Source: a virus. From it: a stretch of DNA of 20,121 nt. The position numbers and the translations under genes were made by a program. The stretch lies in IMG/VR virus record IMGVR_UViG_3300048924_000012, positions 1 to 20,121 of that record. One strand, written 5' to 3'. Below are positions 13,266-20,121 of this stretch, in pieces; within the stretch, counting starts at the first letter, position 1; each line of letters starts with the position of its first letter. The notes under the pieces were generated by a model, which ran no database searches, was not told where the DNA came from, and was given only the letters and a program-made list of their open reading frames with translations.

Positions 13266-15446
13266 TTACTGCGTCCCCACTGGTGCGATGCCGATGATCT
13301 CGCCCGTCTGCGGGTCGCGGATCAGCTTCTTCGGCGCGTTGAAGGCGGTCGCGAGCGTATTCATGTCGCGCCGCATTTCCTGCATGAAGGCCATTATCAG
13401 CGCTGCGGTGTCGCCGCCCTGGTTCTGCATGGGCTTGCCATCGGCGTCCGTCGGCGGCGCCGCCGTGAGCGCCTTGATCATGGCGTTATGCTGCGCTTCC
13501 TCGGCGGCGATCTTCATCTTGACTTGGCTTTCGGCCTGCATGGTCTGGATCTTGGCATCCGAGGCCTGCTTGTCGTTCGCCATCTTGGCTTGCGCCTTGT
13601 CGTTCTCCAGCTTCAGCTCGGCGTCGCGCTTCTGCTGCTCGGGATCGGGCTGCTCCTGTGACTTCTCGATGCTGTCGGAGATGTCCTTCTGCGCCGAGGT
13701 CGGCAGCGGCGAGTATTTGAGCAACGCAAGCCATGTGGCCGGCGGCAGCATCTTGCCGATGACAGGCAGGATCTGTTGCAGCATCGCCCAAGTGGCTTCT
13801 TTCTGGTTGGCAGAGGTTGGGCTTTCGTCCACGATCACGTCGTAGGAGGTCTTGCCGTCGAACGCCTGCTCCTTCACCAGCGGGACGAACTGCGCCTCAT
13901 CCGGTCCTTCGATCTTGATCAGGCGACCGTCGGAGAGGTAATGCTGGATCAGGTACAGCATGAGCCGCCCTTGCTCTTTCCGGTAGCGGCGCAGGCTGTC
14001 GAATAGCGGTTGCAGGATGGTCAAGGCCGACTGCTTGCGCTGAAGGTCGAGGCTCGCGGCCTGGCCGGCCGAGCTCTGCATGCCGAGGATCTCGACATTG
14101 ACGCCGGACACGTCGCGGAGCGATTGGTTCGCGTACTGCATGAGCTCGAAGGAGCCCTGCGGGAACTGCGACACCGGCTTGGCGATGAATTTTGGGTTCT
14201 GGCCCGAAAGTGCGCCTTGCTTCAGGTATGTGACCTGATCCTGGTGCGCCCACGACGCCTCGCCGGTCGCGTCATTGTCGAAGAACCCGCCCCGTTCCGC
14301 GGCAATACCGCCCTTCGCGGTCGAATTCATGATGTGCATGGTCTGCGACATCCACTTGTTCGACCAGCGCGCCGGGTCCTTCATGGCGCGCACGATGCCG
14401 AAGAAGACGTTCTTGTTCCGGTCGCGCTTGCCGGTCATGCACTTGAACGAGAAATTGTTCTTCGCCGGCGCGTCGCCGATCTCGAGCAGCACGTTGCCTA
14501 GATAGGCCTGCCGATAGACCTTGCGGGTGCTCTTGGTGAACTTCAACGTTCCGCCGGCCATCTTCGCCTTGGCGCTGAGTTCCTTGAATTCGTCAGTGCC
14601 GAGCGTCAGGATGGAGTCGGGATTGGTCGGATCGAGCACCAGATAGGCCGGCACACGCTCCCACCACTGGATGCGCACCATCGTCACGCACTCGTCGTCC
14701 TCGTCCTCTCCGGTGTTTTCCTTGTCGTAGGTCGTGGCGTTGTTGTGGTGAGGTTCCTCGCCGTCCTTTTCGTCGGCGAGCCACGTCGCGTTGTAGTCTT
14801 CGTCCTCGAACGGGTGATCGGGATCGCCCGGGCACAGCGCGCGCGCCTCATCGATCGGAACGTCGCGGCGGATATGAAACACGCGGCGGCCGTCCACCAG
14901 ATTGCGCTTCTTGGCTCCGCTGTCCCAGCCCATTTCGAGCGGATCGACGCGATCGACCTTAGGATCGCCCTCGGGATTATCCTCGTAGTCGAGCCTGGTC
15001 TCGGTCCAGCCCATGCCGCAGACAACCATGTCGCGAAAGGCGTCCGATTCCTCGTCCTCGGCGTCGCACTGCTGACGGAACCACTTCGCGGCCGATGTGA
15101 GGAGCTCGTTCTTCTTCACGGCGCCTTGCTGGCGCGGCAGATACTGCACTTCCTGCCGATTGCCGACCTCCTGACCGGCCACGCTGTCGATGGTGGTCCC
15201 GATGCGGTTGAAGATGACGATAGGACGCTTGGCATCCTGAAGAATGGCCTTGTCGTCCTCGGTCAGCTGCTCGCCGGCCTCGAAATCGAAGTCCTCACGG
15301 GCGTCCTTGCGCCATTTGACTTGGCCCTTGCTGTTGTAGTCGAGCTTGATCCAGCCCTTCAGCTTGGCAAAGAGGGCCTCGGCGTCCGAAGGCGTCTCCG
15401 CTGCTTCGTCGCTTCCACCACCGTAGCCGTCCGCGTCGTTCAGCAT
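13266..15446 (-). CDS. Portal protein, P22-like (726 aa)
   Basis: The length is almost that of P22 gp1 (725 aa). The N-terminal part has the marks of this portal family: VIFNRIGTTIDSVAGQEVGN, FRDMVVCGMGWTETRLDYED, RVDPLEMGWDSGAKKRNLVD, and RRVFHIRRDVPIDEARALCP. A later block is MQYANQSLRDVSGVNVEILG. The C-terminal region is a long charged helical segment (KRDAELKLENDKAQAKMAND and continuing), comparable to the coiled-coil barrel of P22 portal. It ends with IRDPQTGEIIGIAPVGTQ. The dodecameric portal sits at one capsid vertex and is the DNA channel and docking point of terminase and adaptor. It starts adjacent to the stop of the preceding short gene. Confidence 0.9.
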   Translation of the reverse strand: MLNDADGYGGGSDEAAETPSDAEALFAKLKGWIKLDYNSKGQVKWRKDAREDFDFEAGEQLTEDDKAILQDAKRPIVIFNRIGTTIDSVAGQEVGNRQEVQYLPRQQGAVKKNELLTSAAKWFRQQCDAEDEESDAFRDMVVCGMGWTETRLDYEDNPEGDPKVDRVDPLEMGWDSGAKKRNLVDGRRVFHIRRDVPIDEARALCPGDPDHPFEDEDYNATWLADEKDGEEPHHNNATTYDKENTGEDEDDECVTMVRIQWWERVPAYLVLDPTNPDSILTLGTDEFKELSAKAKMAGGTLKFTKSTRKVYRQAYLGNVLLEIGDAPAKNNFSFKCMTGKRDRNKNVFFGIVRAMKDPARWSNKWMSQTMHIMNSTAKGGIAAERGGFFDNDATGEASWAHQDQVTYLKQGALSGQNPKFIAKPVSQFPQGSFELMQYANQSLRDVSGVNVEILGMQSSAGQAASLDLQRKQSALTILQPLFDSLRRYRKEQGRLMLYLIQHYLSDGRLIKIEGPDEAQFVPLVKEQAFDGKTSYDVIVDESPTSANQKEATWAMLQQILPVIGKMLPPATWLALLKYSPLPTSAQKDISDSIEKSQEQPDPEQQKRDAELKLENDKAQAKMANDKQASDAKIQTMQAESQVKMKIAAEEAQHNAMIKALTAAPPTDADGKPMQNQGGDTAALIMAFMQEMRRDMNTLATAFNAPKKLIRDPQTGEIIGIAPVGTQ

Positions 15447-15686
15447 CTATGCCCTGCCGTGAATTTCGTAATGACCGGGCGCGCACTTGTAGCGGTCGAG
15501 GCGCCAGCCTGATCGATAGAGCGGATGCTCGCTCATCCACTTCGCGATGCCAGCCTGGCCGCTGATCATGCAGGCCTGAAACGTAAGAGCCGGGTCCATG
15601 TCGCTATCGGACACGATCTCCTCGACGCAGGCGCCGGTGGCCGGGCCGCTGAGGTGGCAGAGAACCGCAACGATGGTAGTGAACAT
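15447..15686 (-). CDS. Short secreted-looking protein between terminase and portal (79 aa)
   Basis: MFTTIVAVLCHLSG is a short hydrophobic N-terminus that could be a signal peptide or a small anchor, followed by CVEEIVSDSDMDPALTFQAC and a tail with HPLYRSGWRLDRYKC. Four cysteines and the I-V-S-D-S-D-M-D-P-A-L-T-F pattern resemble small proteins of alphaproteobacterial phages remembered from this same position; function is not known. The ATG at 15686 is preferred; an ATG at 15755, overlapping the terminase end by 16 nt, would add a basic stretch (AERLIHFRRGGRTGRR). The stop directly abuts the portal ATG, so the gene probably couples portal translation to terminase. Confidence 0.6.
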   Translation of the reverse strand: MFTTIVAVLCHLSGPATGACVEEIVSDSDMDPALTFQACMISGQAGIAKWMSEHPLYRSGWRLDRYKCAPGHYEIHGRA

Positions 15687-15739
15687 GGATGTGGCCTTGG
15701 TGCTTCGCCTTCCGGTCCTACCACCGCGCCGGAAATGAA

Positions 15740-17050
15740 TTAGACGCTCTGCCATGAGCCGCCGCCGCGGTTGCGGGATCGCGAATACGGGACGTGCGCG
15801 GCCGGCGCATACGGCGCCTCGTAGCAGACCGCCATCAGGCCAAGGCTGTCTGCGGCGTGCGAGCTCCAATCGTGCTCTGGCCCAAGGCCGATGTTGCGGG
15901 TCTCATCCTTCCGCTCATGGTAGTAGCCGACGGCATCAAGCCCTGCTTCCACCGCGGGCGTCTCGGAGAACCAGCAGAACGGGAAGACGCGGCGGGTGGC
16001 CTCGACGCGCATCATGGCGGCGCCGGCGCCCTGGTTCGGGATCGGCTCGGGACAGTCAAAGCCCGCTTCGCGCCAGTGATCGACATAGCGCTTGCCGGTG
16101 ATTGCGTTGGCGTTGGTGCCGTCATGCGGCAGCTGGATCACCGCGCGCGTGTAGCCTCGGGTCCTGAGCTCGTTGACGTAATATTCGAGCGGCTGGCCAA
16201 GGCCCTCGATGTAGTCGAGCACCCGGATTTGCGGGCCGACCCACTGCGTCACCCACAGCGACATGGCGTCGGCCTTCGCTCCAGCGCCGCCGATGTCCAC
16301 AAAGATTTTGATGGGGAGCAGCGGATCGGCTGGAATGATGCCCTTGCCGATACGCCCCTGAGCCTTGGCCTCGGCGATCTGACGGGCGTAATAGGCGCCC
16401 TCGAATGCGCGCGCGTAGCCGCCTTCCCAGATGTGATCGTACCGCTCGGGATATTTCGAGAGGTCGAGCAGGCGCTCTTGCTCGAGCACGTCGTTGAACC
16501 AGGGATTATCGCGCCAATTGGCTGGGACCACGATGGCACCAGGCGGCGGATCAGCGCGCAGGAACTCATCAATCGCATCGACCTTGCGCCGTGGATTCCA
16601 CGCGGCCCAAATCTCTGAACCGTCGGCTCGGATAGTTGGGCGAAGCAGCGATAGAGACCTTGAACTTAGCGTCTGAGCTTCTTCGATAAACGCTCTTTTG
16701 AAACCTTCGAGCGACTTGATGCTTTCCGCCGTGTGATCCTGCATACCCTGAAAGATGATGATGCCATCGCCCGGCGTTTCGATCTTGTCATTGAACACCC
16801 GAAATTCGGAGCCGACGCCGAGTTCCTGAATTTTCTTCTCGATCAGACGCTTGGAGGATTGAGCGAGCGTCTTCTGTACCTCGCGGATGCAGACCGATAG
16901 CATCCCCTTTTCATAGAGGCTGTCTTCCACGATCATCTCGCAGAAGAAGTGCGATTTTCCAGAGCCGCGGCCGCCATACGCACCTTTGTAGCGGGCGGGC
17001 TGGAGCAGAGGCCGGAAGACGTGTGCGGTGGGGATCTGGAGCGTGGTCAA
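15740..17050 (-). CDS. Terminase large subunit (436 aa)
   Basis: This ATPase-nuclease drives DNA into the procapsid and cuts the concatemer. Walker A is GGRGSGKS (26-33) within YKGAYGGRGSGKSHF, and Walker B is AFIEEA (120-125). A coupling segment, EIWAAWNP, lies at 146-153. The C-terminal RNase H-like nuclease shows IFVDIGG with Asp252, LPHDG with Asp310, and SHAADSLG with Asp401. The pattern fits the Terminase_3-like group used by P22/PBSX-related phages. A TTG start at 17050 overlaps the preceding stop (TTGA); no upstream in-frame start exists and the first residues TTLQIPTAHVFRPL are usual for the family. The portal gene follows after one small gene. Confidence 0.93.
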   Translation of the reverse strand: MTTLQIPTAHVFRPLLQPARYKGAYGGRGSGKSHFFCEMIVEDSLYEKGMLSVCIREVQKTLAQSSKRLIEKKIQELGVGSEFRVFNDKIETPGDGIIIFQGMQDHTAESIKSLEGFKRAFIEEAQTLSSRSLSLLRPTIRADGSEIWAAWNPRRKVDAIDEFLRADPPPGAIVVPANWRDNPWFNDVLEQERLLDLSKYPERYDHIWEGGYARAFEGAYYARQIAEAKAQGRIGKGIIPADPLLPIKIFVDIGGAGAKADAMSLWVTQWVGPQIRVLDYIEGLGQPLEYYVNELRTRGYTRAVIQLPHDGTNANAITGKRYVDHWREAGFDCPEPIPNQGAGAAMMRVEATRRVFPFCWFSETPAVEAGLDAVGYYHERKDETRNIGLGPEHDWSSHAADSLGLMAVCYEAPYAPAAHVPYSRSRNRGGGSWQSV

Positions 17051-17241
17051 TGGTGATGCCCGACGTGCCAGCCACCGCAGAACTTGCAGGAATATGGCTC
17101 GATATTGTCATCGCCCTGCGAGCAGGACAGCCGGTTGGCGTGGCTCTGCGCGGCCTCACGCGTCCAATGACGGAGCTTGGAAAAGCAGGAACGGTCCATA
17201 TGCAGGCGGCGGGTTAGTGCTGCGCCTTCAAGCTTTTGCAT
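17047..17241 (-). CDS. Cys/His-rich microprotein ending in a zinc-knuckle-like motif (64 aa)
   Basis: The product ends in PYSCKFCGGWHVGHHH: Cys-x-x-Cys followed by spaced His residues, a possible single zinc site. Two more Cys lie at DRSCF and LSCSQ. Small alphaproteobacterial and phage proteins with an x-C-x-F-C-x-x-W/Y-H-x-G-H end are known to me as unassigned. The ATG at 17241 has GAGGGATG upstream; an ATG at 17199 (MDRSCFSK) is an alternative that would give the more conserved-looking N-terminus. It lies 3 nt after the preceding gene and its stop overlaps the terminase TTG. Could bind nucleic acid or assist terminase; unproven. Confidence 0.65.
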   Translation of the reverse strand: MQKLEGAALTRRLHMDRSCFSKLRHWTREAAQSHANRLSCSQGDDNIEPYSCKFCGGWHVGHHH

Positions 17242-17244
17242 GGT

Positions 17245-17418
17245 TCATCCCTCGCCGACGGGAGCGGCCATGCGCCCGAGATGGGTCGATCCGACAACGA
17301 GCGGACCGGTGTATTTTGGAGGTGGAACAGGGATTGGCTCGCATAGCGCCGGGCACTTGCCATTGCGGCCGAGCTGCTCGCCACAGCGGTCACAGCCGCC
17401 TGGCGGTGGCCGCTTCAT
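17245..17418 (-). CDS. Zinc-ribbon-like microprotein (57 aa)
   Basis: The ATG at 17418 overlaps the stop of the winged-helix gene as ATGA. The 57 residues start MKRPPPGGCDRCGEQLGRNG and contain CDRC (9-12) and CPALC (22-26), spaced as a compact four-cysteine zinc site, then a proline-rich segment (EPIPVPPPKY). A longer frame to 17715 would overlap the winged-helix gene completely and is Arg/His-rich, so it was rejected. Function is unknown; a small DNA- or protein-binding accessory of packaging is possible. The overlap and spacing to neighbours argue that it is translated. Confidence 0.6.
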   Translation of the reverse strand: MKRPPPGGCDRCGEQLGRNGKCPALCEPIPVPPPKYTGPLVVGSTHLGRMAAPVGEG

Positions 17419-17834
17419 GCGCCGGCCATGAACGCCGCACGCCGCGACGCCATGTCTCCCGTGGGCTGCAAATCGCCGGCCATCATGGCCCTGAGCTTGT
17501 CCTTGTCGGCGCGCGCCAGCGACCAGCCGCCATAGCCCCATTCGGTTTGGACCTTGATCCCGACCTTGTCGAGCGAGCGCTTGACCTTGACCATCTGCAC
17601 GTCGATGAGCTTCGGCTCGGGGTGATGGCATTCCGGACGGTTGCCGAACAGGATGGTGAGGAGCGCGTCTCGCGTGGCCACAGCTCGGCGAAGCATGAAG
17701 CCGATGATCTCGCATTGCTGCGGGGTCGCATCCAGGACTGTGAGCAGCCGCGACACGTCGTCATTGCCGACGCCAAGCATGGCCTCGAGTTCGATTACGC
17801 GGTTACGCAACTGCTCCTGTTCGGTCTCGGTCAT
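17415..17834 (-). CDS. OmpR/CtrA-like winged-helix DNA-binding protein without receiver domain (139 aa)
   Basis: A short N-terminal helix with heptad character (EQEQLRNRVIELEAML, 6-20) precedes a winged helix-turn-helix at about 35-107. Its helix TPQQCEIIGFMLRR is followed by VATRDALLTILFG, a recognition helix EPKLIDVQMVKVKRSLDK (73-90), and a wing GIKVQTEWGYGGWSL (92-106). The P-x-x-K-x-I-D-V-x-x-x-K-x-R-x-x-L and I-x-T-x-W-G-x-G-x-x-L patterns are those of OmpR/PhoB-type effector domains, and near the form in the alphaproteobacterial cell-cycle regulator CtrA. No phospho-receiver is present, so activity would not depend on phosphorylation. It lies between small and large terminase genes. 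It could regulate late genes or bind a packaging site; both are inference. Confidence 0.75.
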   Translation of the reverse strand: MTETEQEQLRNRVIELEAMLGVGNDDVSRLLTVLDATPQQCEIIGFMLRRAVATRDALLTILFGNRPECHHPEPKLIDVQMVKVKRSLDKVGIKVQTEWGYGGWSLARADKDKLRAMMAGDLQPTGDMASRRAAFMAGA

Positions 17835-17853
17835 TCTGGCCCCCGCCCGGTCG

Positions 17854-18333
17854 TCAGTCCTGCTTTGGTGCGTCCACGATGATGCGCTCGATCCTGGTGA
17901 TGCGTTGTTCGATCGGGCCGCCGTCCTTACCGGTCACTTCGGACTTGTCAGCCAAGCCGAGATCGCGGGCGATGATGTTCGGGTTCAGGAGGTCCGCAGC
18001 TGCGCCTTGGAACTTCTGCGTCCTGATGATTTCGTCCACCCGCGAAGTGATCGGTGTAAAATCTTGACGCTCGCGGTACTCGGCCCACGTCTTCGGACTG
18101 ATATCCAAGAAAATACAAAGGCTTGAGATCGTCATTGCGCGCATCTTGGCGCAAGGCTCATGGCTGGCCGTTCCTTGGAACGTGACGAGCTTATCCTCGT
18201 AGAGAGGATTGGCCTCGATCCAGTCGAAATATTCCACGCACGCGGTCCACAAGTCCTCGGAAGACGCGAAGATAGGAGCCCGACCGTGCGAGCTCCTCAC
18301 CTCCCAGAACTTGTTGCCGATGGGAGCTACCAT
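17854..18333 (-). CDS. Terminase small subunit, gp3-type (159 aa)
   Basis: The protein contains the family blocks FASSEDLWTACVEYFDWIEA (22-41), AKMRAMTISSLCIFLDISPK (62-81), TWAEYRERQDFTPITSRVDE, and FQGAAADLLNPNIIARDLGL, then ADKSEVTGKDGGP. The A-M-T-I-x-x-L-C-x-F-L-D-I-S and G-A-A-A-D-L-L-N-P-N-I-I-A-R-D-L-G-L motifs are those of the P22 gp3-like DNA-packaging proteins. These recognise the packaging site and load the large subunit. Its start overlaps the preceding stop as TGATG. Unlike usual pairs, it is separated from the large subunit by three small genes. Confidence 0.9.
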   Translation of the reverse strand: MVAPIGNKFWEVRSSHGRAPIFASSEDLWTACVEYFDWIEANPLYEDKLVTFQGTASHEPCAKMRAMTISSLCIFLDISPKTWAEYRERQDFTPITSRVDEIIRTQKFQGAAADLLNPNIIARDLGLADKSEVTGKDGGPIEQRITRIERIIVDAPKQD

Positions 18334-18764
18334 CAGCCCAGCTCGTTGGTGAACTGCCCGACGCTGGCGAGCAGATCGTCAGCCTCAGCGGCCACCTTGT
18401 CGCCTACGCTGTTGAGCGCGGCCGTGGCCTGGTCCATCTTGGCGAACGCGCTTTGGAGCTTCGCGTGGCCGTCGGCCATGGCCTGCTTGCGCTGGGACAG
18501 CATGTCCTTGAGCGAGGTGGAGACGTGCGCGGCGCCTGTGATGCTCATGGGGGCGTCCTTGGTTTCTTCCGCGATCAGCGGAACGATTGGAAGACGAACG
18601 GCGCTGCGAATGGCCTGCTCGATCTCCTCATCCGATGCAAATGCTCCGGTTGAGACGACGTGACCGAGGATCGTGAAGACCTGCCGGCCGCCGGCGAGCT
18701 GCATTGTCAGCCCGTCGATTCCCGGGACGTCAGCCATGCGCGCGCGAAGGTCGTTGATGCTCAT
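18333..18764 (-). CDS. Hypothetical protein with helical C-terminus (143 aa)
   Basis: The product begins MSINDLRARMADVPGIDGLT with a compact mixed part (GGRQVFTILGHVVSTGAFAS, then DEEIEQAIRSAVRLP). It continues as a helical region with SLKDMLSQRKQAMADGHAKL and MDQATAALNSVGDKVAAEAD that may form a coiled coil. There is no cysteine. The ATG at 18764 is used; a GTG two codons earlier (18770) is equally possible, since neither has a good ribosome site. Its stop overlaps the small-terminase ATG (TGATG). I do not recognise a family; the position suggests an accessory of packaging or late replication. Confidence 0.65.
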   Translation of the reverse strand: MSINDLRARMADVPGIDGLTMQLAGGRQVFTILGHVVSTGAFASDEEIEQAIRSAVRLPIVPLIAEETKDAPMSITGAAHVSTSLKDMLSQRKQAMADGHAKLQSAFAKMDQATAALNSVGDKVAAEADDLLASVGQFTNELG

Positions 18765-18788
18765 GCTCACGAGCGTGGAACTGATTTG

Positions 18789-19376
18789 TTAATCCGGCAA
18801 ACCCGAAGGCCTGTAATCTTCGGATTTCTGTGGGTAAGCCTTCGGCTTGAACGCGAGACCGTAATGCGCGTAGTGGTGCCGCAGTTGCTCTGCGTTCGGG
18901 GCCTGAGCTTTCGGCATCCCGGTCTTCTCGGGCTCCTCGCCTATTCCCCAATTCTCGCCGTACTTCGCCTTCAGCTGCGCCATCGACGGGCGCTCGCCAC
19001 GCTCCTCGCGCTCCCGCATCTCAAGTTGCTCCTTGATGCGCTTGAGCCGCGCCTCGTTCTCCAGGATCGGCGCATAGGCCGCATGGCAGGCGTCGAAGAC
19101 TTCCTTGACGGTTGGAAGCCAGTCCTTCTTGGACGGCAATCCGGTGACGGGATGGGTGATCGACGTGATCACGTCGCGCGGAAAGCGCGCCAGCACGGCG
19201 GTGATTGCGGCCACGTAGGTTTGCGGATCGTTGGCGTCACCCGTGCGATAGCAGCCGAGTAGCATCTTCGCCCGAGCCGCTGCGTAGCTCGTCAGATCCT
19301 CCCCTGTCGTCGAAGTCGGCAAGCCGCTGGTTGAGGTCGTCAATGGCTTGAATGACTGCGCTTTTTGGTTTTCCAT
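18789..19376 (-). CDS. Replication-region companion protein (195 aa)
   Basis: After a Ser/Thr-rich N-terminus (to about 27) the core reads SYAAARAKMLLGCYRTGDAN, then YVAAITAVLARFPRDVITSI, LPSKKDWLPTVKEVFDACHA and a highly charged helix (LKRIKEQLEMREREERGERP). The L-x-G-C-Y-R, L-x-x-F-P-R-D-V and L-P-x-x-x-x-x-x-P-T-x-x-E-V arrangement matches, by memory, proteins next to replication genes in Rhizobiales phages. The charged helix could contact a helicase or primase. The first 46 codons overlap the upstream gene in another frame by 140 nt, and GGTGA about 7 nt before the ATG at 19376 supports that start; an internal ATG at 19265 would cut the overlap to 29 nt. Confidence 0.7.
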   Translation of the reverse strand: MENQKAQSFKPLTTSTSGLPTSTTGEDLTSYAAARAKMLLGCYRTGDANDPQTYVAAITAVLARFPRDVITSITHPVTGLPSKKDWLPTVKEVFDACHAAYAPILENEARLKRIKEQLEMREREERGERPSMAQLKAKYGENWGIGEEPEKTGMPKAQAPNAEQLRHHYAHYGLAFKPKAYPQKSEDYRPSGLPD

Positions 19377-20121
19377 GGGTGTTCACCGTGAGGGTTGGAG
19401 CGTCTCTGATTTCGACTTTCGGGAGCGGTGCGGCCTGGCGCGCATGCTCCTCTGCGATCGCGTTCTCGAAGAACTGCACGCTGTTCGCGGGTGGCCCACG
19501 CTTCCGAGCGGCGGCGGCCGTCACCGCGGCGATGATGATCTCGGATTTCCAGCCCTGCGCGAGCCACGTCTCGATGCGGTTCGGTGCTCCACACCAGCCC
19601 GGGGGCCAGAACTTCACGTCGTGGCCGGCGATGACGAGCAGCTTCTCGGCCAGCGCGAAAGATCGGCTCGGCTCTCGCGCGTCAGCAGCAATATCAATTC
19701 TGGCTTCTGGCTTCTGAGTAGTAGCGACCCTACTGTCGGACCTATTAGGTCCCCTTGTAGGTTCTTCTTCACTTTCCTTCTTGGTCCATCGCTTTGAAAC
19801 CTGCTTCCTCCCCTCTTCCGCGCGAGCGTAGTCTCGCCGCATGCGACGTGAATAGATCGTGCCGTCAGGATCGCGCCCAAACACGCCCATGCCTTCGAGC
19901 TCCAGGAGGAGCACTGTGCACTCGCGCTCAGGCACTCCGGCGAGCGCCGCAAGCTGTTTCTTGTCAACACGCTTCCCCTTCACGAGAAGAGAACCGTAAG
20001 GCTCGGCCTCATGCATGATCGCCATCATCTCGATCCAGAGGCCCCGTGCGGCGATCGTGCAGCTGCGAAGCGCCGGGTCGGAGCGCCAATCAGCCGGATA
20101 GAACTTCATCCACGGGTTGCC
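19237..20121 (-). CDS. Replication initiation/primosome-like protein, N-terminus cut by window edge
   Basis: From the edge the frame reads GNPWMKFYPADWRSDPALRS, then AARGLWIEMMAIMHEAEPYG, KQLAALAGVPERECTVLLLE, and GTIYSRRMRRDYARAEEGRK. This N-terminal winged-helix-like block is familiar from phage proteins of the DUF1376/YdaU kind linked to replication. The linker (PTRGPNRSDSRVATT) is low-complexity, and a second helical domain holds EPSRSFALAEKLLVIAGHDV and PNRIETWLAQGWKSEIIIAA, where similar proteins contact helicase loading functions. The ATG at 20109 is possible, but in-frame codons before it (Gly-Asn-Pro-Trp) fit the family's usual N-P-W-M-K-F-Y-P start, so the true start is probably outside the window. 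Its end overlaps the next gene by 140 nt. Confidence 0.7.
   Translation of the reverse strand, partial: GNPWMKFYPADWRSDPALRSCTIAARGLWIEMMAIMHEAEPYGSLLVKGKRVDKKQLAALAGVPERECTVLLLELEGMGVFGRDPDGTIYSRRMRRDYARAEEGRKQVSKRWTKKESEEEPTRGPNRSDSRVATTQKPEARIDIAADAREPSRSFALAEKLLVIAGHDVKFWPPGWCGAPNRIETWLAQGWKSEIIIAAVTAAAARKRGPPANSVQFFENAIAEEHARQAAPLPKVEIRDAPTLTVNTHGKPKSAVIQAIDDLNQRLADFDDRGGSDELRSGSGEDATRLLSHG

Noticed and set aside
14745-15512. A 255-codon plus-strand frame opposite the portal gene
   Set aside because: Antisense shadow of a confidently assigned portal gene; composition is Arg/Ala/Leu-rich without domains.
15794-16618. A 274-codon plus-strand frame opposite the terminase gene
   Set aside because: It mirrors the large terminase on the opposite strand, with shadow-like composition and no ribosome site or operon context.
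1-20121. tRNA genes, CRISPR arrays, insertion sequences, integrase or attachment sites
   Set aside because: No cloverleaf, regular repeat-spacer array, transposase-like or integrase-like frame, or matching direct repeats could be seen by eye on either strand.

Overview
The window is a stretch of a tailed-phage genome or prophage carrying the packaging, head and short-tail (podovirus-type) module. The GC-rich, GC3-biased codon use and the alphaproteobacterial character of several small phage proteins suggest a Rhizobiales-type host (Bradyrhizobium/Rhodopseudomonas-like); the host is an inference. I see no integrase, att site, tRNA, rRNA, insertion sequence or CRISPR array, so whether this is a free phage or a prophage cannot be decided here.

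The right end (about 20121 to 18333, minus strand) holds a truncated replication/primosome-like protein, a helical companion protein overlapping it, and a small hypothetical protein. Packaging follows (18333 to 13266): a gp3-type small terminase, an OmpR/CtrA-like winged-helix protein, two Cys-containing microproteins, the large terminase, a short secreted-looking protein, and a 726-aa P22-type portal. Next come two tail or accessory structural proteins (13265 to 11648), a protein with five exact 20-residue repeats (11636 to 10989), the scaffold (10889 to 9951), the N4-gp56-family major capsid protein (9772 to 8708), a decoration-type candidate, a possible small TTG-started ORF, the head-tail adaptor, the nozzle/gp10-like stabilisation protein, a small structural protein, a GNAT-like protein, and three consecutive candidate DNA-ejection proteins ending at 1378. 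Most junctions on this strand overlap or abut (TGATG, ATGA, TTGA or 0-3 nt), implying one long translationally coupled operon. The clear gaps (99, 178, 43 and 112 nt) flank the scaffold, capsid, decoration and adaptor genes, where extra expression control would be expected.

The left end (1 to 1583) is organised differently. A divergent 84-bp control region (573-656) separates two leftward genes (an 86-aa unknown protein and a truncated phage protein running off the edge) from a rightward cluster: a ribbon-helix-helix/AT-hook regulator, a 29-codon membrane peptide, an unknown 84-aa protein, an 8-codon relay ORF and a two-helix holin-like membrane protein. The last of these runs 206 nt into the tail of the structural operon from the opposite strand. 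The control region has two inverted repeats sharing 2 nt and plausible overlapping divergent promoters, one of which would make a leaderless regulator mRNA. This locus, and the CtrA-like domain inside the packaging module, are the parts most worth a second look.
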